This document shows, piece by piece, positions 9,254 through 18,228 of a stretch of DNA of 64,000 nucleotides. A program made the translations under genes and the position numbers. Position 1 is the first letter of the stretch, and every line of letters starts with the position of its first letter. Below the pieces are notes generated by a model that made no database searches, had not been told where the DNA came from, and worked only from the letters and a program-made list of their open reading frames with translations. The DNA comes from Rhizobiales bacterium 65-79. GTDB lineage: Bacteria; Pseudomonadota; Alphaproteobacteria; Rhizobiales; Rhizobiaceae. Location of the stretch: assembly GCA_001896885.1 (NCBI GenBank), contig MKRJ01000023.1:92325-156324 (forward strand). Direction: 5' to 3'.

Positions 9254-11121
9254 TGGGGCGCTGGCCGCGGCGGCGCTTTCTCGGGCTGTGCGGGGCCGCC
9301 GCGGCGCTGCCGTTTCTGCCCAGGCGGGCGCTCGCGGACATACCGACCGGCAAGCCGCTGCACGGGCTCTCTGCCTTCGGCGACCTGAAATACGGGCCGG
9401 ACTTCACCCATTTCGACTATTCCAGCCCCGACGCGCCGGGCGGCGGCACGTTCAACTTCTCGCCACCGAACTGGGCCTACAACCAGAACGTCGATACGTT
9501 CAACACGCTCAACACGTTCGTGCCGAACAGCGACGCTCCTCCCCGCATGGAGATCTGCTTCGATTCGCTGATGGTGCGGGCGCTCGACGAACCGGACGCG
9601 CTTTACGGCCTCGTCGCCGAGAGCGTCACGATCGCCGCGGATCGCAACAGCTATGAGTTCAAGCTGAGGCCCGAGGCGAAATTCTCCGACGGCTCGCCGC
9701 TGACCGCCGAGGACGTCGCCTACACATACAGGCTCTTCAAGGAGAAAGGCCATCCGAGCCTGCTCCTGCCGCTCAGGGAGGCGGTCGATTTCATCGCCGT
9801 GGAGGACCACGTCTTCCGGCTCGTCTTCTCCGGCAGGCAGTCCGGCCGCACGATCCTCGGCCTCGCGGAATACCCCATCGTCTCGAAAGCCTTCTTCGAG
9901 AAGAACCCGTTCGACGGCTCGCAGCTCAATCCTCCGCTCGGCTCGGGCCCCTACAAGGTCGGCCGGTTCGGCGCCGGGCAATATATCGAATATGAGCGAC
10001 GGGACGATTACTGGGGGCGAGACCTGCCGGCAAACCGCGGCCTCCACCATTTCGATATCATCCGCATCGAATTCTATCGCGAGCGGCAGGCGGCGTTCGA
10101 GGCCTTCAAGAAGGGAAAGATCCTCTACCGCGAGGAATTCACCTCCAAGACCTGGGCGACGGAATACGACTTTCCGGCGATCAAGGACGGCAAGGTCTTC
10201 AAGCGGACCTTCCCGGCGGAACTGCAGCCCTCGCTGCAGGCCTGGGCGCTCAACCAGAGGCGCGATCGCTTCAAGGACCCGCGCGTGCGCTTCGCCATCG
10301 GCAACTGCTTCGATTTCGAGTGGACGCGGCGCAACTTCTTCTACGGCTCCTATGAGCGCTCGCAATCCCTGTTCGAGAAATCCGATTTCAAGGCGAGCGG
10401 AATGCCTTCGGCCGAGGAGAAGGCGATACTCGAGAAGTTCCGCGGGCAGATCCCCGAGGAAGCCTTCGGCGAGGCCGTCATGCAGCCGGTCTCCGACGGG
10501 TCCGGCCGCGACCGCAAGCTTCTCCGCAACGCGCTGGCGCTGCTGAAGGAGGCCGGCTGGACGCGCAAGGGAGAGTGGCTGGCGAATGAAAAGGGCGAGC
10601 GCCTGACCATCGAGCTTCTGGTCAACGACCCGGTCTTCGTGCGCGTCGAATCGCCCTTCGTCGACAATATGCGCGCCATCGGTATCGCCGCCTCGATCCG
10701 CCTCGTGGACTCGGCGCAATACCAGCAACGGCAGATGGATTTCGACTTCGACATGATTTCGATGGCCGCCTCCTTTACCGCGTCGCCGACGCGCGAGGAG
10801 CTGGAGCACTATTTCTCTTCGATCGCCGCCACTGCGAACGGATCGCGCAACCTTCCCGGCACCTCCAGCCCCGCCATCGACGCGCTGGTCGACCTCGTCG
10901 GCAGCGCAAGGAGCCGGGAGGAACTGACGACCGTGATGCGCGTGCTCGACCGGGTCTTGCGCGCGCGGCAGGACTGGATTCCAAATTGGTATCTGGCGAA
11001 TCACAGGGCGGCCTACTGGGACATGTTCGGTTACAAGGAACGGAAGCCCGATTACGGCTTTCCGGTCGAGGCGCTCTGGTGGGTGGACGAGGGAAAGGCG
11101 AAGGCGATTGGCAAGGGCTAA
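9253..11121 (+). CDS. Extracellular solute-binding protein of peptide ABC transporter (YejA-like, copy 2)
   Basis: A 622-residue paralogue of the preceding protein, with its own RRRFLG twin-arginine-like signal and the HFDYSSPDAPGGG stretch matching the YejA family. Both copies share the overall fold and the C-terminal WY/NY-containing region, but differ widely in sequence, suggesting an old duplication with different ligand preference. It starts by 1-base overlap with the first copy's stop and is followed after 39 bp by yejB. Confidence 0.9.
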   Translation: MGRWPRRRFLGLCGAAAALPFLPRRALADIPTGKPLHGLSAFGDLKYGPDFTHFDYSSPDAPGGGTFNFSPPNWAYNQNVDTFNTLNTFVPNSDAPPRMEICFDSLMVRALDEPDALYGLVAESVTIAADRNSYEFKLRPEAKFSDGSPLTAEDVAYTYRLFKEKGHPSLLLPLREAVDFIAVEDHVFRLVFSGRQSGRTILGLAEYPIVSKAFFEKNPFDGSQLNPPLGSGPYKVGRFGAGQYIEYERRDDYWGRDLPANRGLHHFDIIRIEFYRERQAAFEAFKKGKILYREEFTSKTWATEYDFPAIKDGKVFKRTFPAELQPSLQAWALNQRRDRFKDPRVRFAIGNCFDFEWTRRNFFYGSYERSQSLFEKSDFKASGMPSAEEKAILEKFRGQIPEEAFGEAVMQPVSDGSGRDRKLLRNALALLKEAGWTRKGEWLANEKGERLTIELLVNDPVFVRVESPFVDNMRAIGIAASIRLVDSAQYQQRQMDFDFDMISMAASFTASPTREELEHYFSSIAATANGSRNLPGTSSPAIDALVDLVGSARSREELTTVMRVLDRVLRARQDWIPNWYLANHRAAYWDMFGYKERKPDYGFPVEALWWVDEGKAKAIGKG

Positions 11122-11160
11122 GCGGGGCAAGGTGAAACTGTCGGCCGGGACCACGACCTG

Positions 11161-12261
11161 ATGGGCGCCTATATCCTCCGGCGTCTCCTGCTGATGATCC
11201 CGACGCTGTTCGGCATCATGGCGGTGTCCTTCGCCGTCGTGCAGTTCGCGCCGGGAGGTCCCGTCGAGCAGGTCATCGCCAAGATCACCGGCCAGGCCGG
11301 CGGCGACCGGCTTTCCGGCAGCGGCGCGGACATGGGCGCACAGAATTTCGATGCCGGCAGCAGCGATGTCTCGTCCAGATACCGCGGCGCGCAGGGCCTC
11401 GATCCGGAGTTCATCAAGAAGCTCGAGAAGCAGTTCGGCTTCGACAAGCCACCGCTGGAGCGCTTCTTCCTGATGCTATGGAACTATTCGCGCTTCGATT
11501 TCGGCAGGAGCTATTTCCGCGACATCTCCGTGCTCAAGCTGATCCTGGAAAAGATGCCGGTATCGATCTCGCTCGGCCTCTGGATCACGCTTCTGTCCTA
11601 CCTGATTTCGATCCCGCTCGGCATCCGCAAGGCGGTCAAGGACGGCTCGGCCTTCGACGTGTGGACGAGCGGCATCATCATCGTCGGCTACGCCATCCCC
11701 GGCTTCCTCTTCGCCATCCTGCTGATGGTGCTGTTCGCTGGCGGCTCCTTCTTCGACTGGTTCCCGCTCCGGGGCCTCACTTCCGACAATTGGAGCCAGC
11801 TCTCCATACCCGGCAAGGTCCTCGACTATCTCTGGCACATCACGCTGCCGATCACGGCTATGATCCTGTCGGCCTTCGCGACCATCACGCTCCTGACCAA
11901 GAACTCCTTCCTCGAAGAGATCCGCAAGCAATATGTCGTGACGGCGCGCGCCAAGGGCCTGACCGAGCGGCAGGTGCTCTACGGCCATGTCTTCCGCAAC
12001 GCCATGCTGATCGTCATCGCCGGCTTCCCCGGCGCCTTCATATCGGCCTTCTTCACCGGCTCGCTGCTGATCGAGAACATCTTCTCGCTCGACGGGCTGG
12101 GGTTGCTCGGCTTCCGCTCCGTGCTCGACCGCGACTATCCGGTGGTGTTCGCCAATCTGTACATCTTCTCGCTGCTCGGCCTGTTCGTCACGCTGATCTC
12201 CGACCTCACCTATACGTGGATCGATCCGCGCATCGACTTCGAGCGGAGAGATGTCGGATGA
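11161..12261 (+). CDS. yejB: Microcin C/peptide ABC transporter permease YejB
   Basis: A 366-residue inner-membrane permease of the DppB/OppB type. The N-terminus [18 protein letters not shown] is the family's first membrane helix. The EAA-loop, which docks the ATPase, is visible in the region around residues 255-280 ([12 protein letters not shown] ... HVFRNAML). The soluble loop between helix 1 and 2 is long (residues 40-100), as in YejB. It overlaps yejE by 4 bases (ATGA at 12258-12261), which suggests translational coupling. Confidence 0.94.
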   Translation: MGAYILRRLLLMIPTLFGIMAVSFAVVQFAPGGPVEQVIAKITGQAGGDRLSGSGADMGAQNFDAGSSDVSSRYRGAQGLDPEFIKKLEKQFGFDKPPLERFFLMLWNYSRFDFGRSYFRDISVLKLILEKMPVSISLGLWITLLSYLISIPLGIRKAVKDGSAFDVWTSGIIIVGYAIPGFLFAILLMVLFAGGSFFDWFPLRGLTSDNWSQLSIPGKVLDYLWHITLPITAMILSAFATITLLTKNSFLEEIRKQYVVTARAKGLTERQVLYGHVFRNAMLIVIAGFPGAFISAFFTGSLLIENIFSLDGLGLLGFRSVLDRDYPVVFANLYIFSLLGLFVTLISDLTYTWIDPRIDFERRDVG

Positions 12262-13409
12262 CGGACATCCAGGTAAAGGCCGCCGTCGAGATCCAGCGCG
12301 CCCGGACGCGCCGCCCTTTGCTTTCGCCGCTCAACCGGCGGCGCTGGAGCAATTTCAAGGCCAACCGCCGGGGATACTGGTCGCTCTGGATCTTCCTCGT
12401 GCTCTTCGTGCTGTCGCTGTTTGCCGAGTTCATCGCCAACGACAAGCCGATCATCGCCTCCTACAAGGGCGAAATCCTGCTCCCCGTGCTGGTCGACTAT
12501 CCGGAGGAGAAGTTCGGCGGCTTCCTCGCCGTCGCCGATTACCGCGACCCCGCCATCCACGACGAAATCGAGGCGCACGGCTGGCTGATCTGGCCGCCGA
12601 TCCGCTACTCCTACCGTACCGTCAACAACGAGATACCGGAGGCGGCGCCGGCCAAGCCGTCATGGCTGTATTCGAAGGCCGTGCGCTGCAAGCGTTATCC
12701 GAAGGGCGTCGACGATCCGGATTGCACGATCGGCAACTGGAACTGGCTCGGCACCGACGACCAGGCGCGCGACGTGCTCGCGCGCGTCATCTACGGCTTC
12801 CGGATATCGGTGCTGTTCGGCCTCGTCCTGACCTTCTTCTCCGCCGTCCTCGGCGTTTCGGCCGGCGCGGTGCAGGGCTATTTCGGCGGCTGGACCGATC
12901 TCCTCTTCCAGCGCTTCATCGAAATCTGGTCGTCGATCCCGGTCCTTTACCTGATCCTCATCATGGCGTCGGTGCTGCCACCGGGCTTCTTCATCCTGCT
13001 CGGGCTGATGCTGCTCTTCTCATGGGTGGCCTTCGTCAGCGTGGTGCGGGCGGAATTCCTGCGCGCGCGAAATCTCGAATATGTCAACGCGGCGCGCGCG
13101 CTCGGAGTATCCAACCGCACCATCATCTACCGGCACATGCTGCCCAACGCGATGGTGTCGGCGCTGACCTTCCTGCCCTTCATTCTCAACAGCTCGATCA
13201 CGACGCTGACCTCGCTCGACTTCCTCGGTTTCGGCCTGCCGCCGGGCTCGCCATCGCTGGGCGAACTCCTGAAACAGGGCCAGTCCAACCTCAACGCGCC
13301 GTGGCTCGGGCTCTCCGGCTTCTTCACGCTCTCGATCATGCTGTCGCTTCTCATCTTCATCGGCGAGGCGACGCGCGACGCCTTCGACCCGAGGAAGACG
13401 TTCAGGTGA
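12258..13409 (+). CDS. yejE: Microcin C/peptide ABC transporter permease YejE
   Basis: A 383-residue permease of the DppC type and partner of YejB. It has an N-terminal cytoplasmic stretch with [14 protein letters not shown] before helix 1, a long periplasmic loop with [17 protein letters not shown] (the DppC-family signature), and the EAA-loop [21 protein letters not shown]. The start at 12258 is set by the 4-base overlap with yejB. The open frame extends far upstream but only as a shadow of yejB. In related operons yejF follows directly; here a toxin-antitoxin cassette intervenes. Confidence 0.94.
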   Translation: MTDIQVKAAVEIQRARTRRPLLSPLNRRRWSNFKANRRGYWSLWIFLVLFVLSLFAEFIANDKPIIASYKGEILLPVLVDYPEEKFGGFLAVADYRDPAIHDEIEAHGWLIWPPIRYSYRTVNNEIPEAAPAKPSWLYSKAVRCKRYPKGVDDPDCTIGNWNWLGTDDQARDVLARVIYGFRISVLFGLVLTFFSAVLGVSAGAVQGYFGGWTDLLFQRFIEIWSSIPVLYLILIMASVLPPGFFILLGLMLLFSWVAFVSVVRAEFLRARNLEYVNAARALGVSNRTIIYRHMLPNAMVSALTFLPFILNSSITTLTSLDFLGFGLPPGSPSLGELLKQGQSNLNAPWLGLSGFFTLSIMLSLLIFIGEATRDAFDPRKTFR

Positions 13410-13446
13410 GCCATGCGAAGATGTATCAACTATGCTATATGCAGCT

Positions 13447-13629
13447 ATGGCACTCCGAATAAAGAATGAACGTGTGCACCAACTGGCGAAGGAACTTGCC
13501 GCAATGACTGGCGAGACTCTGGAGTCGGCTGTGTGCCGCGCTTTAGAAGAGGAACTCGCCGAAATAGAGAGGAAGCGTGCCCAATCGGAGTTGCGATACC
13601 AGAGGGTCAATCCCTCCCATGTGGGGTAG
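13447..13629 (+). CDS. VapB-like antitoxin (PSK/Rv0623 type), apparently without its own toxin
   Basis: A 60-residue protein starting MALRIKNERVHQLAKELAA, the typical start of VapB antitoxins that form ribbon-helix DNA-binding dimers and neutralise PIN-domain toxins. The C-terminal toxin-binding tail is present but short. ATG 13432 would add five residues (MLYAA); 13447 matches the family start. The gene lies 37 bp after yejE. No VapC follows directly: the next gene is another antitoxin-like protein, so this may be an orphan or one part of a three-gene cassette. Base composition is clearly lower in GC than yejE. Confidence 0.7.
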   Translation: MALRIKNERVHQLAKELAAMTGETLESAVCRALEEELAEIERKRAQSELRYQRVNPSHVG

Positions 13630-13637
13630 AGTAGGTC

Positions 13638-13871
13638 ATGAATAAAATTGTATTGGAGCATTATCCGGCCTCGAAGCTGCCTGCAGATTTGAGGGCAGGC
13701 ATAGCCCCGGACGCATCGGTCACGGTGACGATTCAAGAGGAGGGAAGAAAGCTAATCGACCGGGAGGATATGCTTCGACTTATGCGGGATGCTCAGGCAA
13801 ACGCGCCAGGAACAAGCCTCAAAGAGGCAGTATCACGTATTCGCGCCCTTCGTGACGAGTGGGATGATTGA
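13638..13871 (+). CDS. Small antitoxin-like protein paired with PIN toxin
   Basis: A 77-residue acidic protein (HYPASKLPADLRAGIAPDA ... VTVTIQEEG) with a central beta-rich part and a C-terminal helical part ending RIRALRDEWDD. I recognise the general style of short rhizobial proteins that precede PIN-domain genes, but no firm family name. It starts 8 bp after the VapB-like gene, and its TGA overlaps the ATG of the PIN gene (13871), the tight coupling usual for antitoxin-toxin pairs. Its role as antitoxin is inferred from position and size. Confidence 0.65.
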   Translation: MNKIVLEHYPASKLPADLRAGIAPDASVTVTIQEEGRKLIDREDMLRLMRDAQANAPGTSLKEAVSRIRALRDEWDD

Positions 13872-14371
13872 TGGCGCCGACTAGGCTCTATCTTGATACC
13901 AATGTCTTCATTGCGATGTTTGAACGAAATGACGAGTTGGCGAGACTCCTTTTACATCTGTTCTCGCTCAATAACGACATTTCGAAACCATTTCTAACGA
14001 CCAGCGAATTAAGTTTGGCGGAACTTCTCGTTCTCCCTTATCGCGAGGGTGACGATCGACTTCAGCACGTCTATGACAACGCGACAATATCCAATGAGAT
14101 GATTGAAGTCGGACCTGTAAATCGTGATGTTCTCTGGCAGGCAGCCGTGCTGAAGGCTTCCTATACTAAACTCAAGCTGCCGGATGCCATTCATCTATCG
14201 ACAGCAATGTTATTCCGCTGCAGCCATTTTCTCACAGCGGACAAAAGGCTATTCGGAACATATTCCACAGCTCAAAGACGAGGCGGCGTCTATGGACCAG
14301 CCGTTGCGATCGAGACCATGGCTCTAGACGTCGCCAATCTTCAGTCTCTAATCGCAGGATTTACGGCGTGA
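13871..14371 (+). CDS. PIN-domain ribonuclease toxin (VapC-like)
   Basis: A 166-residue PIN-domain protein. Acidic active-site residues are visible in order: Asp in LYLDTNVFI (about residue 9), Glu in LSLAELLVLP, Asp in LPDAIHLSTA, and Asp in FLTADKRLF. This is the usual set for Mg-dependent RNases such as VapC. The start at 13871 overlaps the upstream stop; a TTG one codon earlier is less likely. Its TGA overlaps the GTG of yejF (GTGA at 14368-14371). The bases at 13921-13980 are about 43 percent GC against 60-65 percent in samples of yejE and yejF, indicating recent acquisition. Confidence 0.85.
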   Translation: MAPTRLYLDTNVFIAMFERNDELARLLLHLFSLNNDISKPFLTTSELSLAELLVLPYREGDDRLQHVYDNATISNEMIEVGPVNRDVLWQAAVLKASYTKLKLPDAIHLSTAMLFRCSHFLTADKRLFGTYSTAQRRGGVYGPAVAIETMALDVANLQSLIAGFTA

Positions 14372-15993
14372 CCCCCCTCCTCTCCGTCCGGGACCTTTCC
14401 GTCGCGTTCAGCCAGGGCGAGCGCGAAAGCATGGCCGTCGACCATGTCTCCTTCGACGTGGGCAGGAGCGAGACGGTGGCGCTGGTCGGCGAATCCGGTT
14501 CCGGCAAGTCGGTAACGGCGCTCTCGGTCCTGAAGCTTCTCCCCTACCCCGCCGCCAGCCATCCGTCCGGCCAGATCCTCTTCGGCGGCAGGGACCTGCT
14601 CGCGGCGAAGGAAACGGAACTCCGCCGCGTCCGCGGCAACGACATCACCATGATTTTCCAGGAGCCGATGACCTCGCTCAATCCGCTGCATACGGTGGAG
14701 CGGCAGATCGGCGAAATTCTGCGCATCCACCGTGGGATGCGTGATGCCGCCGCGCGCGTGCGCACACTCGAACTCCTGAAAGAGGTCGGCATCCGCGAGG
14801 CGGAGAAGCGCCTCGGCGCCTATCCGCACCAGCTTTCCGGCGGCCAGCGCCAGCGCGTGATGATCGCGATGGCGCTCGCCAACGAGCCCGACCTCCTGAT
14901 CGCGGACGAGCCGACCACCGCGCTCGACGTGACCGTGCAGGCCCAGATTCTCGAGTTGCTCGCGCGGCTGAAGAAGGCGAACGGCATGTCGATGCTGTTC
15001 ATCACGCACGATCTCGGCATCGTCCGGCGCATCGCCGACCGCGTCTGCGTCATGACGGGCGGCAGGATCGTGGAAGCCGGGCCGACCAGGGAAATCTTCG
15101 AAAACCCCCGGCACGAATACACGAGGCATCTTCTCGCCGCCGAGCCCAAGGGCAAGCCCCCCTCTTCCGACGAGAAGGCGGAAGCAATCATGCGCGGCGA
15201 CGACGTCAAGGTCTGGTTCCCGATCAAGAAAGGCTTCCTGCGCCGCACAGTCGACCATGTGAAGGCGGTCGACGGCATCGATCTCACGGTGCGCGCCGGA
15301 CAGACGCTCGGCGTCGTCGGCGAATCCGGCTCCGGCAAGACGACGCTCGGGCTGGCGCTGGCGCGCATGATCTCCTCCGAAGGCCGGATCGTCTTCACCG
15401 GCCGCGAGATCGACGCCTATTCCTTCAAGCGGATGCGGCCGCTCCGCCGCGAATTGCAGATCGTCTTCCAGGACCCGTTCGGTTCGCTCAGCCCGCGCAT
15501 GTCGATCGCCGAGATCATCGAGGAGGGGCTGCGCATCCACGAGCCGAAGCTTTCGGCGGACGAGCGCGACGACCGCGTCGTCGACGTGCTGCGGGAAGTC
15601 GGCCTCGATCCGGCGACGCGGTTCCGTTATCCGCATGAATTCTCCGGCGGGCAGCGGCAGCGCGTCGCCATTGCCCGCGCCATGGTGCTCAATCCACGCT
15701 TCGTCATGCTGGACGAGCCGACATCGGCGCTCGATATGAGCGTGCAGGCGCAGGTCGTCGACCTGCTCCGGCGGCTGCAGCAAAGACACAACCTCGCCTA
15801 CCTCTTCATCAGCCACGATTTGAAGGTCGTGCGCGCGCTGGCCAACGAAGTGATCGTCATGCGTAACGGCAAGGTGGTCGAGCACGGCCCCGCCGAACAA
15901 ATATTCACCCGGCCCGAGACCGACTATACGAAAGCCCTCATCTCGGCCGCCTTCAGGATCGAAACGGCGCCGGAAGGCGTAGTGAGCCAGTAG
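14368..15993 (+). CDS. yejF: Microcin C/peptide ABC transporter dual ATP-binding protein YejF
   Basis: A 541-residue fusion of two ABC ATPases. The first half has Walker A GESGSGKS (about residue 40) and signature LSGGQRQRV; the second has GESGSGKT (about residue 320) and FSGGQRQRV, each followed by a Walker B with DEPT. It energises the YejBE channel at the inner membrane. The start is a GTG that overlaps the PIN gene's stop by 4 bases. With this arrangement, translation of yejF probably depends partly on the toxin gene upstream. Confidence 0.95.
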   Translation: MTPLLSVRDLSVAFSQGERESMAVDHVSFDVGRSETVALVGESGSGKSVTALSVLKLLPYPAASHPSGQILFGGRDLLAAKETELRRVRGNDITMIFQEPMTSLNPLHTVERQIGEILRIHRGMRDAAARVRTLELLKEVGIREAEKRLGAYPHQLSGGQRQRVMIAMALANEPDLLIADEPTTALDVTVQAQILELLARLKKANGMSMLFITHDLGIVRRIADRVCVMTGGRIVEAGPTREIFENPRHEYTRHLLAAEPKGKPPSSDEKAEAIMRGDDVKVWFPIKKGFLRRTVDHVKAVDGIDLTVRAGQTLGVVGESGSGKTTLGLALARMISSEGRIVFTGREIDAYSFKRMRPLRRELQIVFQDPFGSLSPRMSIAEIIEEGLRIHEPKLSADERDDRVVDVLREVGLDPATRFRYPHEFSGGQRQRVAIARAMVLNPRFVMLDEPTSALDMSVQAQVVDLLRRLQQRHNLAYLFISHDLKVVRALANEVIVMRNGKVVEHGPAEQIFTRPETDYTKALISAAFRIETAPEGVVSQ

Positions 15994-16006
15994 TCGAAGG
16001 AGCAAT

Positions 16007-16948
16007 ATGACCGGCGGACGCATCCTCCTTTCCGTCCAGGGTTTCAACCCGCAGCGCTGGCACGAGCTGCTGTCGCGATCGCGAACGGTCGTGCTCGAGC
16101 CGGACGGTCCGCGCGATCCCTCCATCGAATACGCGGTGGTGTGGAAACACCGGCCGGGCGTGCTTTCGACCCTGCCCAACCTCAAGATCATCTTCTCGGT
16201 CGGAGCCGGCGTCGACCACATCTTCGCCGATCCCGGTCTTCCCGACGTGCCGATCGTCCGCGTCGTCGCCGAAAACCTCACGCAATATATGACGGAATAT
16301 ATCGTCTGGCGCGTGCTCGACCACCAGCGGCAGGGGGCGACCTACCGTTCGCAGCAGGCGCGGCGCATATGGCACGAGCCGCCGCAGCCTCCCGCCGACG
16401 CGATCCGTGTCGGCATCATGGGCTTCGGGACGCTCGGGCGCGCGGCAGCCAAGGCGCTGCTTTCGCTCGGCTTCAAGGTGAACGGCTGGAGCCGGACCCC
16501 GCAATCCATGAACGGCGTCGCCACATTCCACGGCGCGGACGGGCTCGACGCCTTCCTCAACGCGACCGATATACTCGTGGCGCTCCTGCCGCTGACGCCG
16601 GCGACGCGGGGGATCATCGACCATAAGCTGCTCGGCAAGCTCAACCGCGACAATCCGCTCGGCGGCGCCTTCCTCGTCAATGCCGGACGCGGCCAATTGC
16701 AGAAAGACGCCGACATCGCCCGGGCGCTCGACGACGGGCTTATCAAGGAAGCGAGCCTCGACGTGTTCGAGACGGAACCGCTGCCGGAAAAGAGCCCGCT
16801 ATGGTCGCATCCGAAGGTCTTCGTCACGCCGCACGCGGCGGCGACCTCCGATCCGGTCCACCTCGTGCCGTCTATGCTGGCGCAGATGGATGCATTCGAG
16901 CGCGGCGAGAAACTCCAAAATCTGGTGAACCGGGAGGCCGGATACTGA
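16007..16948 (+). CDS. ghrA: Glyoxylate/hydroxypyruvate reductase A-type D-2-hydroxyacid dehydrogenase
   Basis: A 313-residue NAD(P)-dependent dehydrogenase of the D-isomer 2-hydroxyacid family, closest in style to GhrA. The Rossmann motif GIMGFGTLGRAAAKAL is near residue 140. The catalytic Arg is near VNAGRGQL, the Glu lies in DVFETEPLP, and the His in VTPHAAA. It follows yejF by 13 bp and may be the last gene of that transcript, although its substrate need not relate to peptide uptake. Confidence 0.85.
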   Translation: MTGGRILLSVQGFNPQRWHELLSRSRTVVLEPDGPRDPSIEYAVVWKHRPGVLSTLPNLKIIFSVGAGVDHIFADPGLPDVPIVRVVAENLTQYMTEYIVWRVLDHQRQGATYRSQQARRIWHEPPQPPADAIRVGIMGFGTLGRAAAKALLSLGFKVNGWSRTPQSMNGVATFHGADGLDAFLNATDILVALLPLTPATRGIIDHKLLGKLNRDNPLGGAFLVNAGRGQLQKDADIARALDDGLIKEASLDVFETEPLPEKSPLWSHPKVFVTPHAAATSDPVHLVPSMLAQMDAFERGEKLQNLVNREAGY

Positions 16949-16954
16949 CCGCCC

Positions 16955-17815
16955 TCAGGGCCGGCGGAAGCCCGTCGGTCCGCCATAGAGGTAGGCGATG
17001 CGCTCCACGGCCTCGGCAAGCGGCTCCCGCGAGACCATCATGGTGTGGCCGTTGGCATGGATGATGTTTCGCCCGTCCAGCATGATGGCGATGTGCCCCT
17101 TCCAGAAGACGAGGTCGCCGCGCCGCAGGCCGGCGAAGTCCTTTCCCGGATCGAGCGGTTCGCCGAGATGGGCGGCCTGCATGTCGGAATCGCGCGGCGC
17201 GCTTCGGCCGGTCATGCGCATCGAAAGCTGGACAAAACCCGAGCAGTCGATGCCGAAGGCGCTCGCACCGCCCCAGAGATAGGGGGTCGAGAGAAGCTGC
17301 TCGGCAACGCCGACATAATCTTCCACGAACTCGCCGGCGGGACGAAGATGTGCGGCGATCAGCGCATCGCCCGAGGCCAGTACGGCATATTCCGTGCCGC
17401 GCGCTTCGACGAAGCGCTCGACCGAAACGCGCGAGCCCAGCGAAAGGCAGGCCTTGCGCGGCAGCTTCAGGTCGGCGCCCGAATAGACGAAGGTGCGCGG
17501 AACGCGGACCGCATGGGTCGGCTCCCGGCCTTCCGCGGAGATGGCCGAGCGGGCGACATAGCCCACATAGCCGTCCCGCACGGCCTGGACCCAGGCCCAT
17601 TCCGGCCCTTCCTCGAAGACCAGCAGATCGTCTCCAAGCAGCAGTTGTGTATTCAGCCCGGCGTCGGCGGCCGGCGCGGCGAGCATGTCGGCGAGCGGAG
17701 CGCCGATCCGCGCCGGCCTGCCGGCGACGAAGCGGCCCGCCTCGACGCGTCCCTCCAGCCGCTTGTCGGCGAGATCCTCGCGCCAGGCGTGCAGGCGCCT
17801 GTCGAGAGCGTTCAT
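16955..17815 (-). CDS. NlpC/P60 cell-wall peptidase with N-terminal SH3 region
   Basis: A 286-residue C40-family cysteine peptidase that cleaves peptidoglycan stem peptides. An SH3b-like region spans residues 40-120, then the catalytic domain: Cys in GIDCSGFVQ (about residue 190), His in KGHIAIML and a polar third residue in IIHANGH. It has no signal peptide, suggesting a cytoplasmic role in muropeptide recycling. Its start overlaps the MarR stop by 4 bases, with the M17 aminopeptidase further upstream on the same strand, which fits a peptide-degradation unit. Confidence 0.9.
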   Translation of the reverse strand: MNALDRRLHAWREDLADKRLEGRVEAGRFVAGRPARIGAPLADMLAAPAADAGLNTQLLLGDDLLVFEEGPEWAWVQAVRDGYVGYVARSAISAEGREPTHAVRVPRTFVYSGADLKLPRKACLSLGSRVSVERFVEARGTEYAVLASGDALIAAHLRPAGEFVEDYVGVAEQLLSTPYLWGGASAFGIDCSGFVQLSMRMTGRSAPRDSDMQAAHLGEPLDPGKDFAGLRRGDLVFWKGHIAIMLDGRNIIHANGHTMMVSREPLAEAVERIAYLYGGPTGFRRP

Positions 17816-18162
17816 GCCGGAAGCTCCGCGGCCCTCGCAATGATCACGTCGCCGAACCTCTCCACGTAGAGCGCTCCTTCCACGGTCCGCCTCACCAGCA
17901 CGTTCCGCCGATCGTTCTCGTCGCGGTGGCGCGACACCAGCTTCATCGCGCCCATCGTGTCAAGCGCGCGGGTGATGACCGGCTTGGTGACGCCGAGGCG
18001 GCTCGCCAGCCCGCGCACCGTATGCGGCGGCGGATCGAGATAGACGGTCAGCAGGATCGCCGCCTGGCGGAAGGAAAGGTCATGCGCGCCGCCCGTCACC
18101 TCGGCGAGCGAGACAAGCTGCCAGAGCCGCAGCGCCTGGCTCGGACGCAGAACAACCGACAT
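17812..18162 (-). CDS. MarR-family winged-helix regulator
   Basis: A 116-residue protein with a winged helix: SFRQAAILLTVYLDPPPHTVRGLASRLGVTKPV covers the recognition-helix region, followed by a wing with SRHRDENDRRNVLV, the MarR-type D-x-R-D-x-R variant. It is shorter than most MarR proteins, lacking part of the N-terminal dimerisation helix. It lies between an M17 aminopeptidase and an NlpC/P60 peptidase and overlaps the latter by 4 bases, so it may regulate this group. The ligand is unknown. Confidence 0.8.
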   Translation of the reverse strand: MSVVLRPSQALRLWQLVSLAEVTGGAHDLSFRQAAILLTVYLDPPPHTVRGLASRLGVTKPVITRALDTMGAMKLVSRHRDENDRRNVLVRRTVEGALYVERFGDVIIARAAELPA

Positions 18163-18228
18163 GGCGAATTCCGTAGAGCGTTTCCGTTTTTGTTTCGGAA
18201 CCGTATCATTGAAGCCGCAAACACCCGG

